Of a stretch of DNA of 64,000 nucleotides, positions 34,175-41,308 are shown piece after piece. This DNA comes from Hamadaea sp013361475 (GTDB lineage Bacteria > Actinomycetota > Actinomycetes > Mycobacteriales > Micromonosporaceae), in assembly GCF_040654195.1 (NCBI RefSeq), contig NZ_JBFAHM010000001.1, positions 372,001 to 436,000 of the forward strand. Reading direction: 5' to 3'. A program made the position numbers and the translations under genes. Numbering within the stretch: the first letter of the stretch is position 1; each line of letters opens with the position of its first letter. The notes under the pieces are model-generated. The model had not been told where the DNA came from, ran no database searches, and saw only the letters and a program-made list of their open reading frames with translations.

Positions 34175-35632
34175 ATGGTCATCGTGACACAGCTGCGCCT
34201 GGGGACGACCGCCGGCCGGGCAACCCTGGCCGCGGCGGTGCTCGCCAGCGGGATGGCCTTTCTGGACACCACGATCGTCACCGTGGCGCTGCCGGCCATC
34301 GGCGAGGACCTGAGCGCCAAGCTCTCCGGTCTGCAGTGGACCATCACCGGCTACACCCTCACGCTGGCCGCGTTCGTCCTGCTCGGCGGGGCTCTCGGTG
34401 ATCGGCACGGTCGTCGAAAGATCTTCCTCGTCGGGGTCGGCTGGTTCACCGTCGCGTCCATCGCGTGCGGCTTCGCCCCCACGATCGAAATCCTGATCGC
34501 GGCCCGGATCCTGCAAGGCGTCGGCGCGGCCCTGCTCACGCCCGGTTCGCTGGCCATCCTCCAGTCGTCGTTCGCGCCTTCCGATCGGGCTCGGGTGATC
34601 GGCGCCTGGTCAGGGCTGTCCGGGGTGGCCACCGCGGTCGGCCCGTTCGTCGGCGGCTGGCTGATCGACGCGCTCAACTGGCGCGCGGTGTTCTTCCTGA
34701 ACGTCCCGCTCGCGGTCGCGGTGTTCTGGCTCGGCCGGCGGATGCCGGAGAGCCGCAACCCGGTCGCCCGGCATACGCGGTTCGACGTCGCCGGGACCGT
34801 CCTGGGCGCACTCGGCCTCGCCGGACTCACCTACGCCATGATCGCGACACCGGAAGAAGGCTTCGGCAGCCCCGCTGTCTGGGCCGGGTTCGCGGTCGGC
34901 CTCTTCTGCCTGGTGACCTTCGTCGCCGTGGAACGCCGCCGCAGCCGCCCAGGCGTCGGCATCTCCGATCGCGAAGGGCGTCCCCGCATCATCGCCATGA
35001 TGCCGATGTCGCTGTTCCGGTCACGGACCTTCAGCCTGCTGAACGCGTACACCGTCGTCGTCTACGGCGCGATGGGCGGACTGCTCTTCTTCCTCGCCAT
35101 CCAGCTGCAGACGGTCTCCGGCTACTCGGCGCTGGAAGCCGGTATCGCCACCCTCCCGATGACGTTGCTCCTGCTCGTAGGCTCCGGCCGGAGCGCCGCG
35201 CTCGCCGCTCGCATCGGACCCCGCCCGCAGCTCGTCATCGGCCCGCTCCTCTGCGTCGCCGGAACGCTCCTGCTCCTCGCCGTCGACGAGAACACCCTCT
35301 ACTGGCGAGACGTCCTCCCCGGCGCGATCGTCTTCGGCCTCGGCCTCACCGCCCAAGTCGCGCCGCTGACCGCGTCCGTGCTGTCCGCCGTCGACGACAC
35401 GTACGCCGGCATCGCGAGCGGAATCAACAACGCGGCCGCGCGCGCTGCCTCACTGCTGGCAGTGGCGGCGCTGCCGATGATCGTCGGACTCGCCGGGGCG
35501 GCGTACGCGAACCCGGAAGCCTTCGACTCCGGCTACCACCAGGCATTGCTGTGGTGTGCCGGGGGCTTGGCCGTCGGCGCCTTGCTGGCCGCCTTCCTCC
35601 ACCCCCCTCGCCGCACACCCCCCTCGGCATAA
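34175..35632 (+). CDS. MFS drug exporter, DHA2 (14-helix) family
   Basis: A 485-residue proton-driven exporter. It has the DHA2 hallmarks: FLDTTIVTVALPAIGEDL in helix 1 (motif D1), GALGDRHGRRKIFL (motif A), ARILQGVGAALLTPGSLAIL (motif B) and GWRAV-like SGVATAVGPFVGGWL (motif C), with about 14 hydrophobic helices in total. Substrates cannot be predicted. The ATG at 34175 sits almost on top of the AAGGA; a GTG at 34184 (MTQLRLGTTAG) has better spacing and may be the real start. The gene ends 20 bp before repeat B copy 3. Confidence 0.88.
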   Translation: MVIVTQLRLGTTAGRATLAAAVLASGMAFLDTTIVTVALPAIGEDLSAKLSGLQWTITGYTLTLAAFVLLGGALGDRHGRRKIFLVGVGWFTVASIACGFAPTIEILIAARILQGVGAALLTPGSLAILQSSFAPSDRARVIGAWSGLSGVATAVGPFVGGWLIDALNWRAVFFLNVPLAVAVFWLGRRMPESRNPVARHTRFDVAGTVLGALGLAGLTYAMIATPEEGFGSPAVWAGFAVGLFCLVTFVAVERRRSRPGVGISDREGRPRIIAMMPMSLFRSRTFSLLNAYTVVVYGAMGGLLFFLAIQLQTVSGYSALEAGIATLPMTLLLLVGSGRSAALAARIGPRPQLVIGPLLCVAGTLLLLAVDENTLYWRDVLPGAIVFGLGLTAQVAPLTASVLSAVDDTYAGIASGINNAAARAASLLAVAALPMIVGLAGAAYANPEAFDSGYHQALLWCAGGLAVGALLAAFLHPPRRTPPSA

Positions 35633-35651
35633 CCCCTCTCGCCCTCTGGGC

Positions 35652-35726
35652 GTGATCGTCGCGTCAGCCATGCTGTTTCGCGCGACGATTCGTCCGTTTA
35701 AACAGCATGGCTGACGCAATGATCAC
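35652..35726. repeat. Palindromic repeat family B, copy 3
   Basis: Arms GTGATCGTCGCGTCAGCCAT and ATGGCTGACGCAATGATCAC with GCTGTTT/AAACAGC inside. The core reads in the opposite sense to that of copy 4 although the outer arms agree. It lies just upstream of the nuclease-fold gene at 35784. Confidence 0.92.
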
Positions 35727-35783
35727 CGCGCGTTGTCCACAGGGCACGGCGTTCGTGGCGTAAGGCCGAGCAAAGATCGACGG

Positions 35784-36740
35784 ATGCCACGTCGACGAAA
35801 TCACTCCCAGGTCGCGAAGTACTTCGACGAGCAGTACGGGATCGCCCGGCGGGACCAGCTCGTCGGCTCGTTCGTGACCGACGCGGAACTCCGCTGGCGG
35901 CTGGAGACTCGCGAATGGCGGACCGTTCTGCCGTCGGTGTACGCGCTCTTCCGGGGTGATCTGGCGCTGACCCAGCGGGCCTCGGCGGGTCTGCTCTACG
36001 GCGGCCCCACCAGTCAGCTGACCGGTGCGGTGGCCTTGACCTTGTGGGGCTTGCGGTACGCACCACCCGCTGAACGAGTCACTCTCCTCGTGCCCACGAT
36101 CAAGAGAGTGTCTTCTTCGCCGGGATTCCGAATCATTCGCAGTGATCGGCTGCCGTCAGGACCGACCGAGATTGCGGGGCTGCGAGTGGCGCCGGTGGCG
36201 CGGGCTGTGGCCGATGCCGCCCGCGACCTGATCGATCTGCGTACGACCCGGGCGATGGTCACGGAGGCGGTGCAGCGACAGTTCGCCAGCCTGGCGGAGC
36301 TGACGGTGGAACTCACGGAAGGGCCACGCCGCGGAAGCGCCGACCTGCGCCGAGCGATTGCGGATGTGGCAGGCGGTGCGCGGTCTGCGCCGGAAGCGGA
36401 GCTTCGGGACCTGTGCCGGACAAGCCGAATCCTCCCGCCGGTCTTGTGGAACCCGACGTTGGCGGACGTCGACGGCGTACGCCTCCCGACCCCGGACGGC
36501 TGGATCGACGACGCCGGCCTCGCCATCGAGGTGGATTCGAAGGAGTTCCACGCTTCGCCTGAACTGTGGGCGAAGACCCTTCACCGGCACAATCAGCTCA
36601 CCGCGGCCGGTGTCGTCGTCCTCCACGTCACTCCGGGCGACATCCGACGCGATCCGGGTGCGGTACTTCGGCTCATCGAGGCGACGTACCTCGATCTGCT
36701 GCTCGCCGGACGTCCTCATCGGGCGCGGCTCATTCCATGA
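35784..36740 (+). CDS. AbiEi/Vsr-like fold protein with intact nuclease motif
   Basis: A 318-residue paralogue of the product of 31979-32947, colinear over its whole length (MPRRRNHSQVAKYFDEQYGI against MPRRWTRPDLDGLLEKQYGL; then LRWRLE, RTVLPSVYA, SQLTGAVAL). The N-terminal part is winged-helix/AbiEi-like. The C-terminal part looks like a DUF559/Vsr nuclease: D-G-W-I-D-D, then AIEVDSKEFHAS and a late LHVTPGDIRRDP. Here the acidic and lysine residues expected of a PD-(D/E)XK site are kept, so cleavage of DNA is possible. It is bounded by repeat B on both sides: copy 3 ends 57 bp upstream and copy 4 supplies its stop codon (36738-36740). Biological role unknown. Confidence 0.7.
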   Translation: MPRRRNHSQVAKYFDEQYGIARRDQLVGSFVTDAELRWRLETREWRTVLPSVYALFRGDLALTQRASAGLLYGGPTSQLTGAVALTLWGLRYAPPAERVTLLVPTIKRVSSSPGFRIIRSDRLPSGPTEIAGLRVAPVARAVADAARDLIDLRTTRAMVTEAVQRQFASLAELTVELTEGPRRGSADLRRAIADVAGGARSAPEAELRDLCRTSRILPPVLWNPTLADVDGVRLPTPDGWIDDAGLAIEVDSKEFHASPELWAKTLHRHNQLTAAGVVVLHVTPGDIRRDPGAVLRLIEATYLDLLLAGRPHRARLIP

Positions 36741-36811
36741 TCGTCGCGTCAGCCATGCTGTTTCAACGGACATTTCGCCGAGCGAAACAGCATGGCTGAC
36801 GCAATGATCAC
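36737..36811. repeat. Palindromic repeat family B, copy 4
   Basis: Arms ATGATCGTCGCGTCAGCCAT and ATGGCTGACGCAATGATCAC, core TTTCAACGGACATTTCGCCG with AGCGAAAC. It gives the TGA stop of the upstream gene and ends 15 bp before the leuA stop, between convergent genes. Confidence 0.92.
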
Positions 36812-36826
36812 GCCCTACGGAGCGGG

Positions 36827-38539
36827 TCAGCGGTTGACGGCGCTGGCCACGGCCTTCAGTGACGCGGTGAGAATGCTGCTGTCGACGCCGACGCCCCATC
36901 GGACCTCACCGTCGATCTCGCATTCGACGTACGCGGCCGCCTGGGCGTCGTCACCAGCGGTGAGCGCGTGCTCGGCGTAGTCCAGGACGCGTACGTTGAC
37001 GCCCTTGTCGCGCAGCGCGTGGGTGAAGGCGTCGATCGGGCCGTTGCCGATGCCTTCCAGTCGCGCGTCGACCCCGTCCAGCTTCGCCTCGACCTCGATC
37101 TCGACCTTGTCATCCACTGTGGAGACGGAGTAGGAGCGTACGGCGACGCGGCGGTCGGCGAAGTACTCCTCCTGGAAGATCTCCCACATCCGGGCGGGGC
37201 CGACTTCGCCGCCGCCGTCGTCGGTGTGCCGCTGGATGACTCCCGAGAACTCGATCTGCATCCGGCGCGGCAGGTCGAGGTGGTGTTCGCTCTTCATGAT
37301 GTACGCGACGCCGCCCTTGCCGGACTGCGAGTTGACCCGGATGACCGCCTCGTAGCTGCGGCCCAGGTCCTTCGGGTCGATCGGCAGGTAGGGGACCGCC
37401 CAGTAGCCGTCGCCCTGGGCCTCCAGCCCCTTCTTGATGGCGTCCTGGTGGGAGCCGCTGAACGCGGTGTAGACCAGGTCTCCGGCGTACGGGTGGCGCT
37501 CGTGTACCGGCAGCTGGTTGCAGTATTCGACGGTCCGCTTGATGTCGTCGATGCCGGTGAAGTCGATCTCCGGGTCGACGCCCTGGCTGAACAGGTTCAG
37601 GCCCAGCGTCACCAGGTCGACGTTGCCCGTACGCTCGCCGTTGCCGAACAGGCAGCCTTCGACGCGCTGCGCCCCGGCCAGCACTGCCAGTTCGGCGGCG
37701 GCGACGCCGGTGCCCCGGTCGTTGTGCGGGTGGACGCTCAGCACGACGCTGTCGCGCCGCGGCAGGTTCCGGTGCATCCACTCGATGCTGTCCGCGTACA
37801 CGTTGGGAGTGATCATCTCGACCGTGGCGGGCAGGTTGATGATCAGCGGCCGGTCCGGTGTCGGGTCGACCGCCTCGATGACGGCCGAGCAGATCTCCAG
37901 CGCGTAGTCCATTTCTGTGCCTGTGTAGGACTCGGGGGAGTACTCGTAGAAGATCTCGGTGTCCGGGGTGTGGATCTCGGCGTACTTCTGGCACATGCGG
38001 GCGCCGTCCACGGCGATCGCGGTGATGCCGGCGCGGTCCAGCCCGAACACGACCTTGCGCTGCACGATCGAGGTCGAGTTGTAGAAGTGCACGATCGCCC
38101 GCTTGGCGCCGCGCAGGGCCTCGAAGGTGCGGTCGATCAGGTGCTCGCGGCACTGGACCAGGACCTGGATCGTGACGTCCTCGGGGATCAGATCCCACTC
38201 GATCAGCTGGCGGACGAAGTCGAAGTCGGTCTGGCTGGCGGCCGGGAATCCGACTTCGATCTCCTTGTAGCCCATCCGCACCAGCAGCTCGAACATGCGG
38301 CGCTTGCGCTCGGGGGACATCGGGTCGATCAGGGCCTGGTTGCCGTCGCGCAGGTCGACGGCGCACCAGCGCGGGGCGCGCTCAATACGGCGCGTGGGCC
38401 ACTGCCGGTCGGGCAGATCGACGGCGATCTGCTCGTGGAAGGGCTGGTAACGCTCGAAAGGCATGCCGCTCGGGCGCTGGCGCGCGATGGGATCCGCGGC
38501 GTCTTCGCTGGAACTCGGCACGATGGATACGTCCGACAT
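36827..38539 (-). CDS. leuA: 2-isopropylmalate synthase
   Basis: A 570-residue enzyme that condenses 2-ketoisovalerate with acetyl-CoA, the first committed step of leucine synthesis. The catalytic TIM barrel begins at WCAVDLRDGNQALIDPM (metal-binding Asp, substrate Arg) and contains EVGFPAASQTDF and the metal site VLSVHPHNDRGTG; the LeuA dimer regulatory domain occupies about 450-570 (EVEAKLDGVDARLEGIGNGP). Length fits the long actinobacterial form. The ATG at 38539 is used; the frame continues a few codons up. A leader peptide with three leucine codons and competing hairpins lies upstream (38659-38729), so attenuation by leucine supply is likely. Confidence 0.95.
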   Translation of the reverse strand: MSDVSIVPSSSEDAADPIARQRPSGMPFERYQPFHEQIAVDLPDRQWPTRRIERAPRWCAVDLRDGNQALIDPMSPERKRRMFELLVRMGYKEIEVGFPAASQTDFDFVRQLIEWDLIPEDVTIQVLVQCREHLIDRTFEALRGAKRAIVHFYNSTSIVQRKVVFGLDRAGITAIAVDGARMCQKYAEIHTPDTEIFYEYSPESYTGTEMDYALEICSAVIEAVDPTPDRPLIINLPATVEMITPNVYADSIEWMHRNLPRRDSVVLSVHPHNDRGTGVAAAELAVLAGAQRVEGCLFGNGERTGNVDLVTLGLNLFSQGVDPEIDFTGIDDIKRTVEYCNQLPVHERHPYAGDLVYTAFSGSHQDAIKKGLEAQGDGYWAVPYLPIDPKDLGRSYEAVIRVNSQSGKGGVAYIMKSEHHLDLPRRMQIEFSGVIQRHTDDGGGEVGPARMWEIFQEEYFADRRVAVRSYSVSTVDDKVEIEVEAKLDGVDARLEGIGNGPIDAFTHALRDKGVNVRVLDYAEHALTAGDDAQAAAYVECEIDGEVRWGVGVDSSILTASLKAVASAVNR

Positions 38540-38658
38540 GGGTCGATTCTCCCGGATGGTCAGGTGGCTCAAGGATCGCGTGTGGGCTGATTCACAGGCC
38601 GGAAGCGAGAAAATCCGGCGGGATGCGCATCGATCGACCGGCCGGGACGCAGTACGCG

Positions 38659-38703
38659 CGTCGCATCACCGCGACGAGATGCCGGTCTCAGGCCTCGTCG
38701 CGG
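38659..38703 (-). promoter_or_regulatory. Competing hairpins of the leuA leader (attenuator)
   Basis: On the minus strand CCGCGACGAG (38703-38694, inside the end of the leader peptide) can pair with CTCGTCGCGG (38678-38669); the latter overlaps a second hairpin CGTCGC/GCGACG (38676-38671 with 38664-38659, loop GGTGAT). The two structures exclude each other, as expected of an attenuator read out by ribosome position on the leader's leucine codons. Confidence 0.6.
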
Positions 38704-38729
38704 CAGCGAAGGAGAAGCGCACGCCACAT
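38688..38729 (-). CDS. leuA leader peptide
   Basis: A 13-residue ORF, MWRALLLRCRDEA, followed by TGA, about 150 nt upstream of leuA in the same direction. Three consecutive leucine codons (CTT CTC CTT) avoid the common CTG/CTC pattern of this genome for two of the three, which favours ribosome stalling when leucyl-tRNA is low. Its last codons form one arm of the first attenuator hairpin. Leader peptides with leucine runs are known ahead of leuA in streptomycetes and corynebacteria. Confidence 0.65.
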   Translation of the reverse strand: MWRALLLRCRDEA

Positions 38730-38816
38730 GACCTTGGCAACATTACCGGCAGATCTCGGTCCTGGTACGCACCTCCCACATCGCGGGAAGGGCGGGTTGC
38801 CGCCGGTGAACGGATC

Positions 38817-40091
38817 ATGGTCGAATCCCGGACCATGGGGGAACGACTGCTGACCAAGATCTTGCCGCCACCGGGCCTGCCGCGACGCCTCGCGGTGCAG
38901 TCCGCGATCATCGCCACCGGCTCCGGCACTTTTCTCACCGGCAGCGTGGTCTTCTTCACCGAGATCGTGAAGCTCACGCCGGTCCAGATCGGTCTCGGCT
39001 TCTCCATCGTCGGCGCGGTAGGGCTGGTCGGGTCGCTGCCGTTGGGGCATCTAGCCGACCGGATCGGCGGCAAACGAGCCTGGGTCCTCGGCGCGCTCGG
39101 CGAGGCGGCCGCGTTCGCCTGCTACCCGTTCGCCCGCGGCTTCTGGTCGTTCCTGGCGGTCATCATCTTCACCTCGGTCGCCGACATGCTGGCCAACGGC
39201 GGCCGCACCGTCTACACCGCCGCCGCGCTGCCCAGCGAGAGCCGGGTCCGGATCATGGCGTTCATGCGGGCGTACCTCAATGTCGGCTTCACCGTCGGCG
39301 CGGGCCTGGGCGCGGCCGCGCTGGCGCTGAACTCGCACGCGGGCCTGATCGCGCTCGTCCTGGCGAACGCCTTCGGCCTGTGCGTGAACGCGTTCGTGGT
39401 CTCCCGCATGCCGACGATCCACGCGCCGCGCGAGACGCGCGCCAAGGCCAGCCCGTGGGGCGTGCTGCGGGATCACCCCTACACCACACTGTCCGTGCTG
39501 CTCTCGGTGATCTGGCTGCACGGCATGATCTTCAACGAGATCATGCCGCTGTGGGCGGTCACGATGACCGACGTGCCCAAGCCCGTGCTCGGCGCGCTGT
39601 TCGCGCTCAACACCGTGATGGCGGTTCTGCTGCAGGTTCCGGCCACGCGCGGCGCCGACTCGCTTTCGGGGTCGGTACGCCTTATGCGGTGGGCCGGATT
39701 GGCGAGTGCGGTGGCCTGTCCCGTCATCGCGTTGAGCGGGATGACGCACGGGTGGCTGACGGTGGCCGTCCTCGCCGCCGGGGTCGCCTTGACGACCGCC
39801 ACGGAATTGTGGGCGTCGGCCGCCCAATGGTTCTTCCAGACCGAGATTCCGCCCGCCGACCAGCGTGGGGCTTACGTCGGGGGCAGCCGGTCGATCGCGG
39901 GCGTCGCCCGGATGGTCGGCCCTGCCTCGTTGACCTTCCTCGCCATTCAGACCGGCGGCTGGGGCTGGTGGCTCATCGCGCTGCTCTTCCTGGCCTGCAC
40001 CGTCGCGATCGGACCGATCATCGGCTGGGTCGAGCGTACGCCGCGCAACGGCGCCGCCCTCCCGGCCGCTGAACCCGTCACAGTCGCGTGA
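38817..40091 (+). CDS. MFS transporter
   Basis: A 424-residue 12-helix major facilitator. It starts with a short cytoplasmic tail, then AIIATGSGTFLTGSVVFF (helix 1), the loop 2-3 signature GHLADRIGGKRAWVLG (motif A), and repeats the pattern in the C-terminal half. It lacks motif C of drug/H+ exporters of the DHA12 type, so export of drugs cannot be assumed. Start uncertain: ATG at 38817 (MVESRTMGERLL) or 38835; neither has a strong ribosome site. It is divergent from leuA and its leader, sharing an intergenic region of about 90 bp with the leader, and ends 20 bp before repeat A copy 3. Confidence 0.8.
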   Translation: MVESRTMGERLLTKILPPPGLPRRLAVQSAIIATGSGTFLTGSVVFFTEIVKLTPVQIGLGFSIVGAVGLVGSLPLGHLADRIGGKRAWVLGALGEAAAFACYPFARGFWSFLAVIIFTSVADMLANGGRTVYTAAALPSESRVRIMAFMRAYLNVGFTVGAGLGAAALALNSHAGLIALVLANAFGLCVNAFVVSRMPTIHAPRETRAKASPWGVLRDHPYTTLSVLLSVIWLHGMIFNEIMPLWAVTMTDVPKPVLGALFALNTVMAVLLQVPATRGADSLSGSVRLMRWAGLASAVACPVIALSGMTHGWLTVAVLAAGVALTTATELWASAAQWFFQTEIPPADQRGAYVGGSRSIAGVARMVGPASLTFLAIQTGGWGWWLIALLFLACTVAIGPIIGWVERTPRNGAALPAAEPVTVA

Positions 40092-40110
40092 CGCGCCCTG
40101 GCAGGCATTC

Positions 40111-40175
40111 GCGCTGGATCAGGGTTCTCGGTCGAATCTTGGACCAAGATTCGACCCGGAACCCTGATCCAGCGC
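40111..40175. repeat. Palindromic repeat family A, copy 3
   Basis: The most symmetrical copy: GCGCTGGATCAGGGTT at the left, AACCCTGATCCAGCGC at the right, inner arms GGTCGAATCTTGG / CCAAGATTCGACC. It lies between the convergent MFS and asd genes. Confidence 0.93.
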
Positions 40176-40235
40176 TAAAGGGTGGGGCGCCCGGGGGTGC
40201 CGGCGCGGAAGGGCGCTGCGTGGAAGTGGAACGGG

Positions 40236-41303
40236 TCAGCGGGTGGCGGGGACGAACTCCGCCGCGATCAGCTCCGCGATCTGCGCCGTGTTGAGTGCGG
40301 CGCCCTTACGGAGGTTGTCGCCGGTCACGAAGAAGTCGAGGGCCCGCGGGTCGTCGAGCGAGCGGCGCAGCCGGCCGATCCAGGACGGGTCGGTGCCGAC
40401 GGCGTCGATGGGCATCGGGAACTCGCCGTTGGCCGGGTCGTCGACGAGGATGACGCCGGGCGCGCCCCGCAGCACCTCACGGGCTCCCTCAGCGTCCACT
40501 TCGGAGCCGAAGACGGCGTGCACCGAGATCGAGTGGCCTCGGCTCACCGGCACGCGTACGCAGGTCGCGCTGACCTTGAGGTCGGGCAGCCCGAGGATCT
40601 TCCGGGATTCGTTGCGCATCTTCAGCTCTTCGGACGACCATCCGCCGTCCTTGAGCGAACCCGCCCACGGGATGACGTTGAGCGCGACGGGTGCGGGGAA
40701 CGGCCCGAGGTCGTCGCCGACGGCGTTGCGGACGTTGCCCGTACGCGAGCCGAGTGCGCGATCGCCGGCGACCCGGGAGAGCTGGTCGTGCAACGCGTCC
40801 ACGCCGGCCTGCCCGGCGCCGGAGACGGCCTGGTAGGAGGCCAGCACCAGTTCCTTGAGGCCGTATTCGCGGTGCAGCGGGGCGACCGCGACGATCATGG
40901 CCAGCGTGGTGCAGTTGGCGTTGGCGATGATGCCCCGGGGCCGGTTACGCGTCTGCTCCGGATTGATCTCGGGCACCACCAGGGGAACATCCGGGTCCAT
41001 CCGGAACGCGCCCGAGTTGTCCACCACGATCGCGCCCGCCTCGGCGGCGACCGGAGCCCAGGCGGCCGAGATCTCGTCGGGCACGTCGAACATCGCGACG
41101 TCGATGCCGTCGAACGCGTCCGAGCTGAGCGCGACGACCTCGATCTCCTCACCGCGTACCGACAGCCGCTTGCCGGCCGAGCGCGCGGAGGCGATCAGGC
41201 GGATCTCGCCCCAGACGTTCTTGCGGCTGGTCAGGATCTCCAGCATCACGGAGCCCACAGCGCCGGTGGCGCCGACGATCGCGAGGTTGGGCAGCCTGCT
41301 CAT
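40236..41303 (-). CDS. asd: Aspartate-semialdehyde dehydrogenase
   Basis: A 355-residue NADPH-dependent enzyme that reduces aspartyl phosphate to aspartate semialdehyde, the branch to lysine, diaminopimelate, threonine and methionine. Features: nucleotide loop GATGAVGSVMLE at the N-terminus, phosphate-site NSGAFRMDPDVPLVVPE, catalytic cysteine in NANCTT (about 130), QAVSGAGQAG, and the late R-V-P-V-S-R-G-H substrate motif. It begins only 5 bases after the lysC stop, so the two form an operon catalysing consecutive steps. Confidence 0.95.
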   Translation of the reverse strand: MSRLPNLAIVGATGAVGSVMLEILTSRKNVWGEIRLIASARSAGKRLSVRGEEIEVVALSSDAFDGIDVAMFDVPDEISAAWAPVAAEAGAIVVDNSGAFRMDPDVPLVVPEINPEQTRNRPRGIIANANCTTLAMIVAVAPLHREYGLKELVLASYQAVSGAGQAGVDALHDQLSRVAGDRALGSRTGNVRNAVGDDLGPFPAPVALNVIPWAGSLKDGGWSSEELKMRNESRKILGLPDLKVSATCVRVPVSRGHSISVHAVFGSEVDAEGAREVLRGAPGVILVDDPANGEFPMPIDAVGTDPSWIGRLRRSLDDPRALDFFVTGDNLRKGAALNTAQIAELIAAEFVPATR

Positions 41304-41308
41304 GGCGG

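Noticed and set aside
38540..38816. T-box leader for leuA
   Set aside because: No AGGGTGG-type T-box sequence; the leader peptide with Leu codons explains the structure better.
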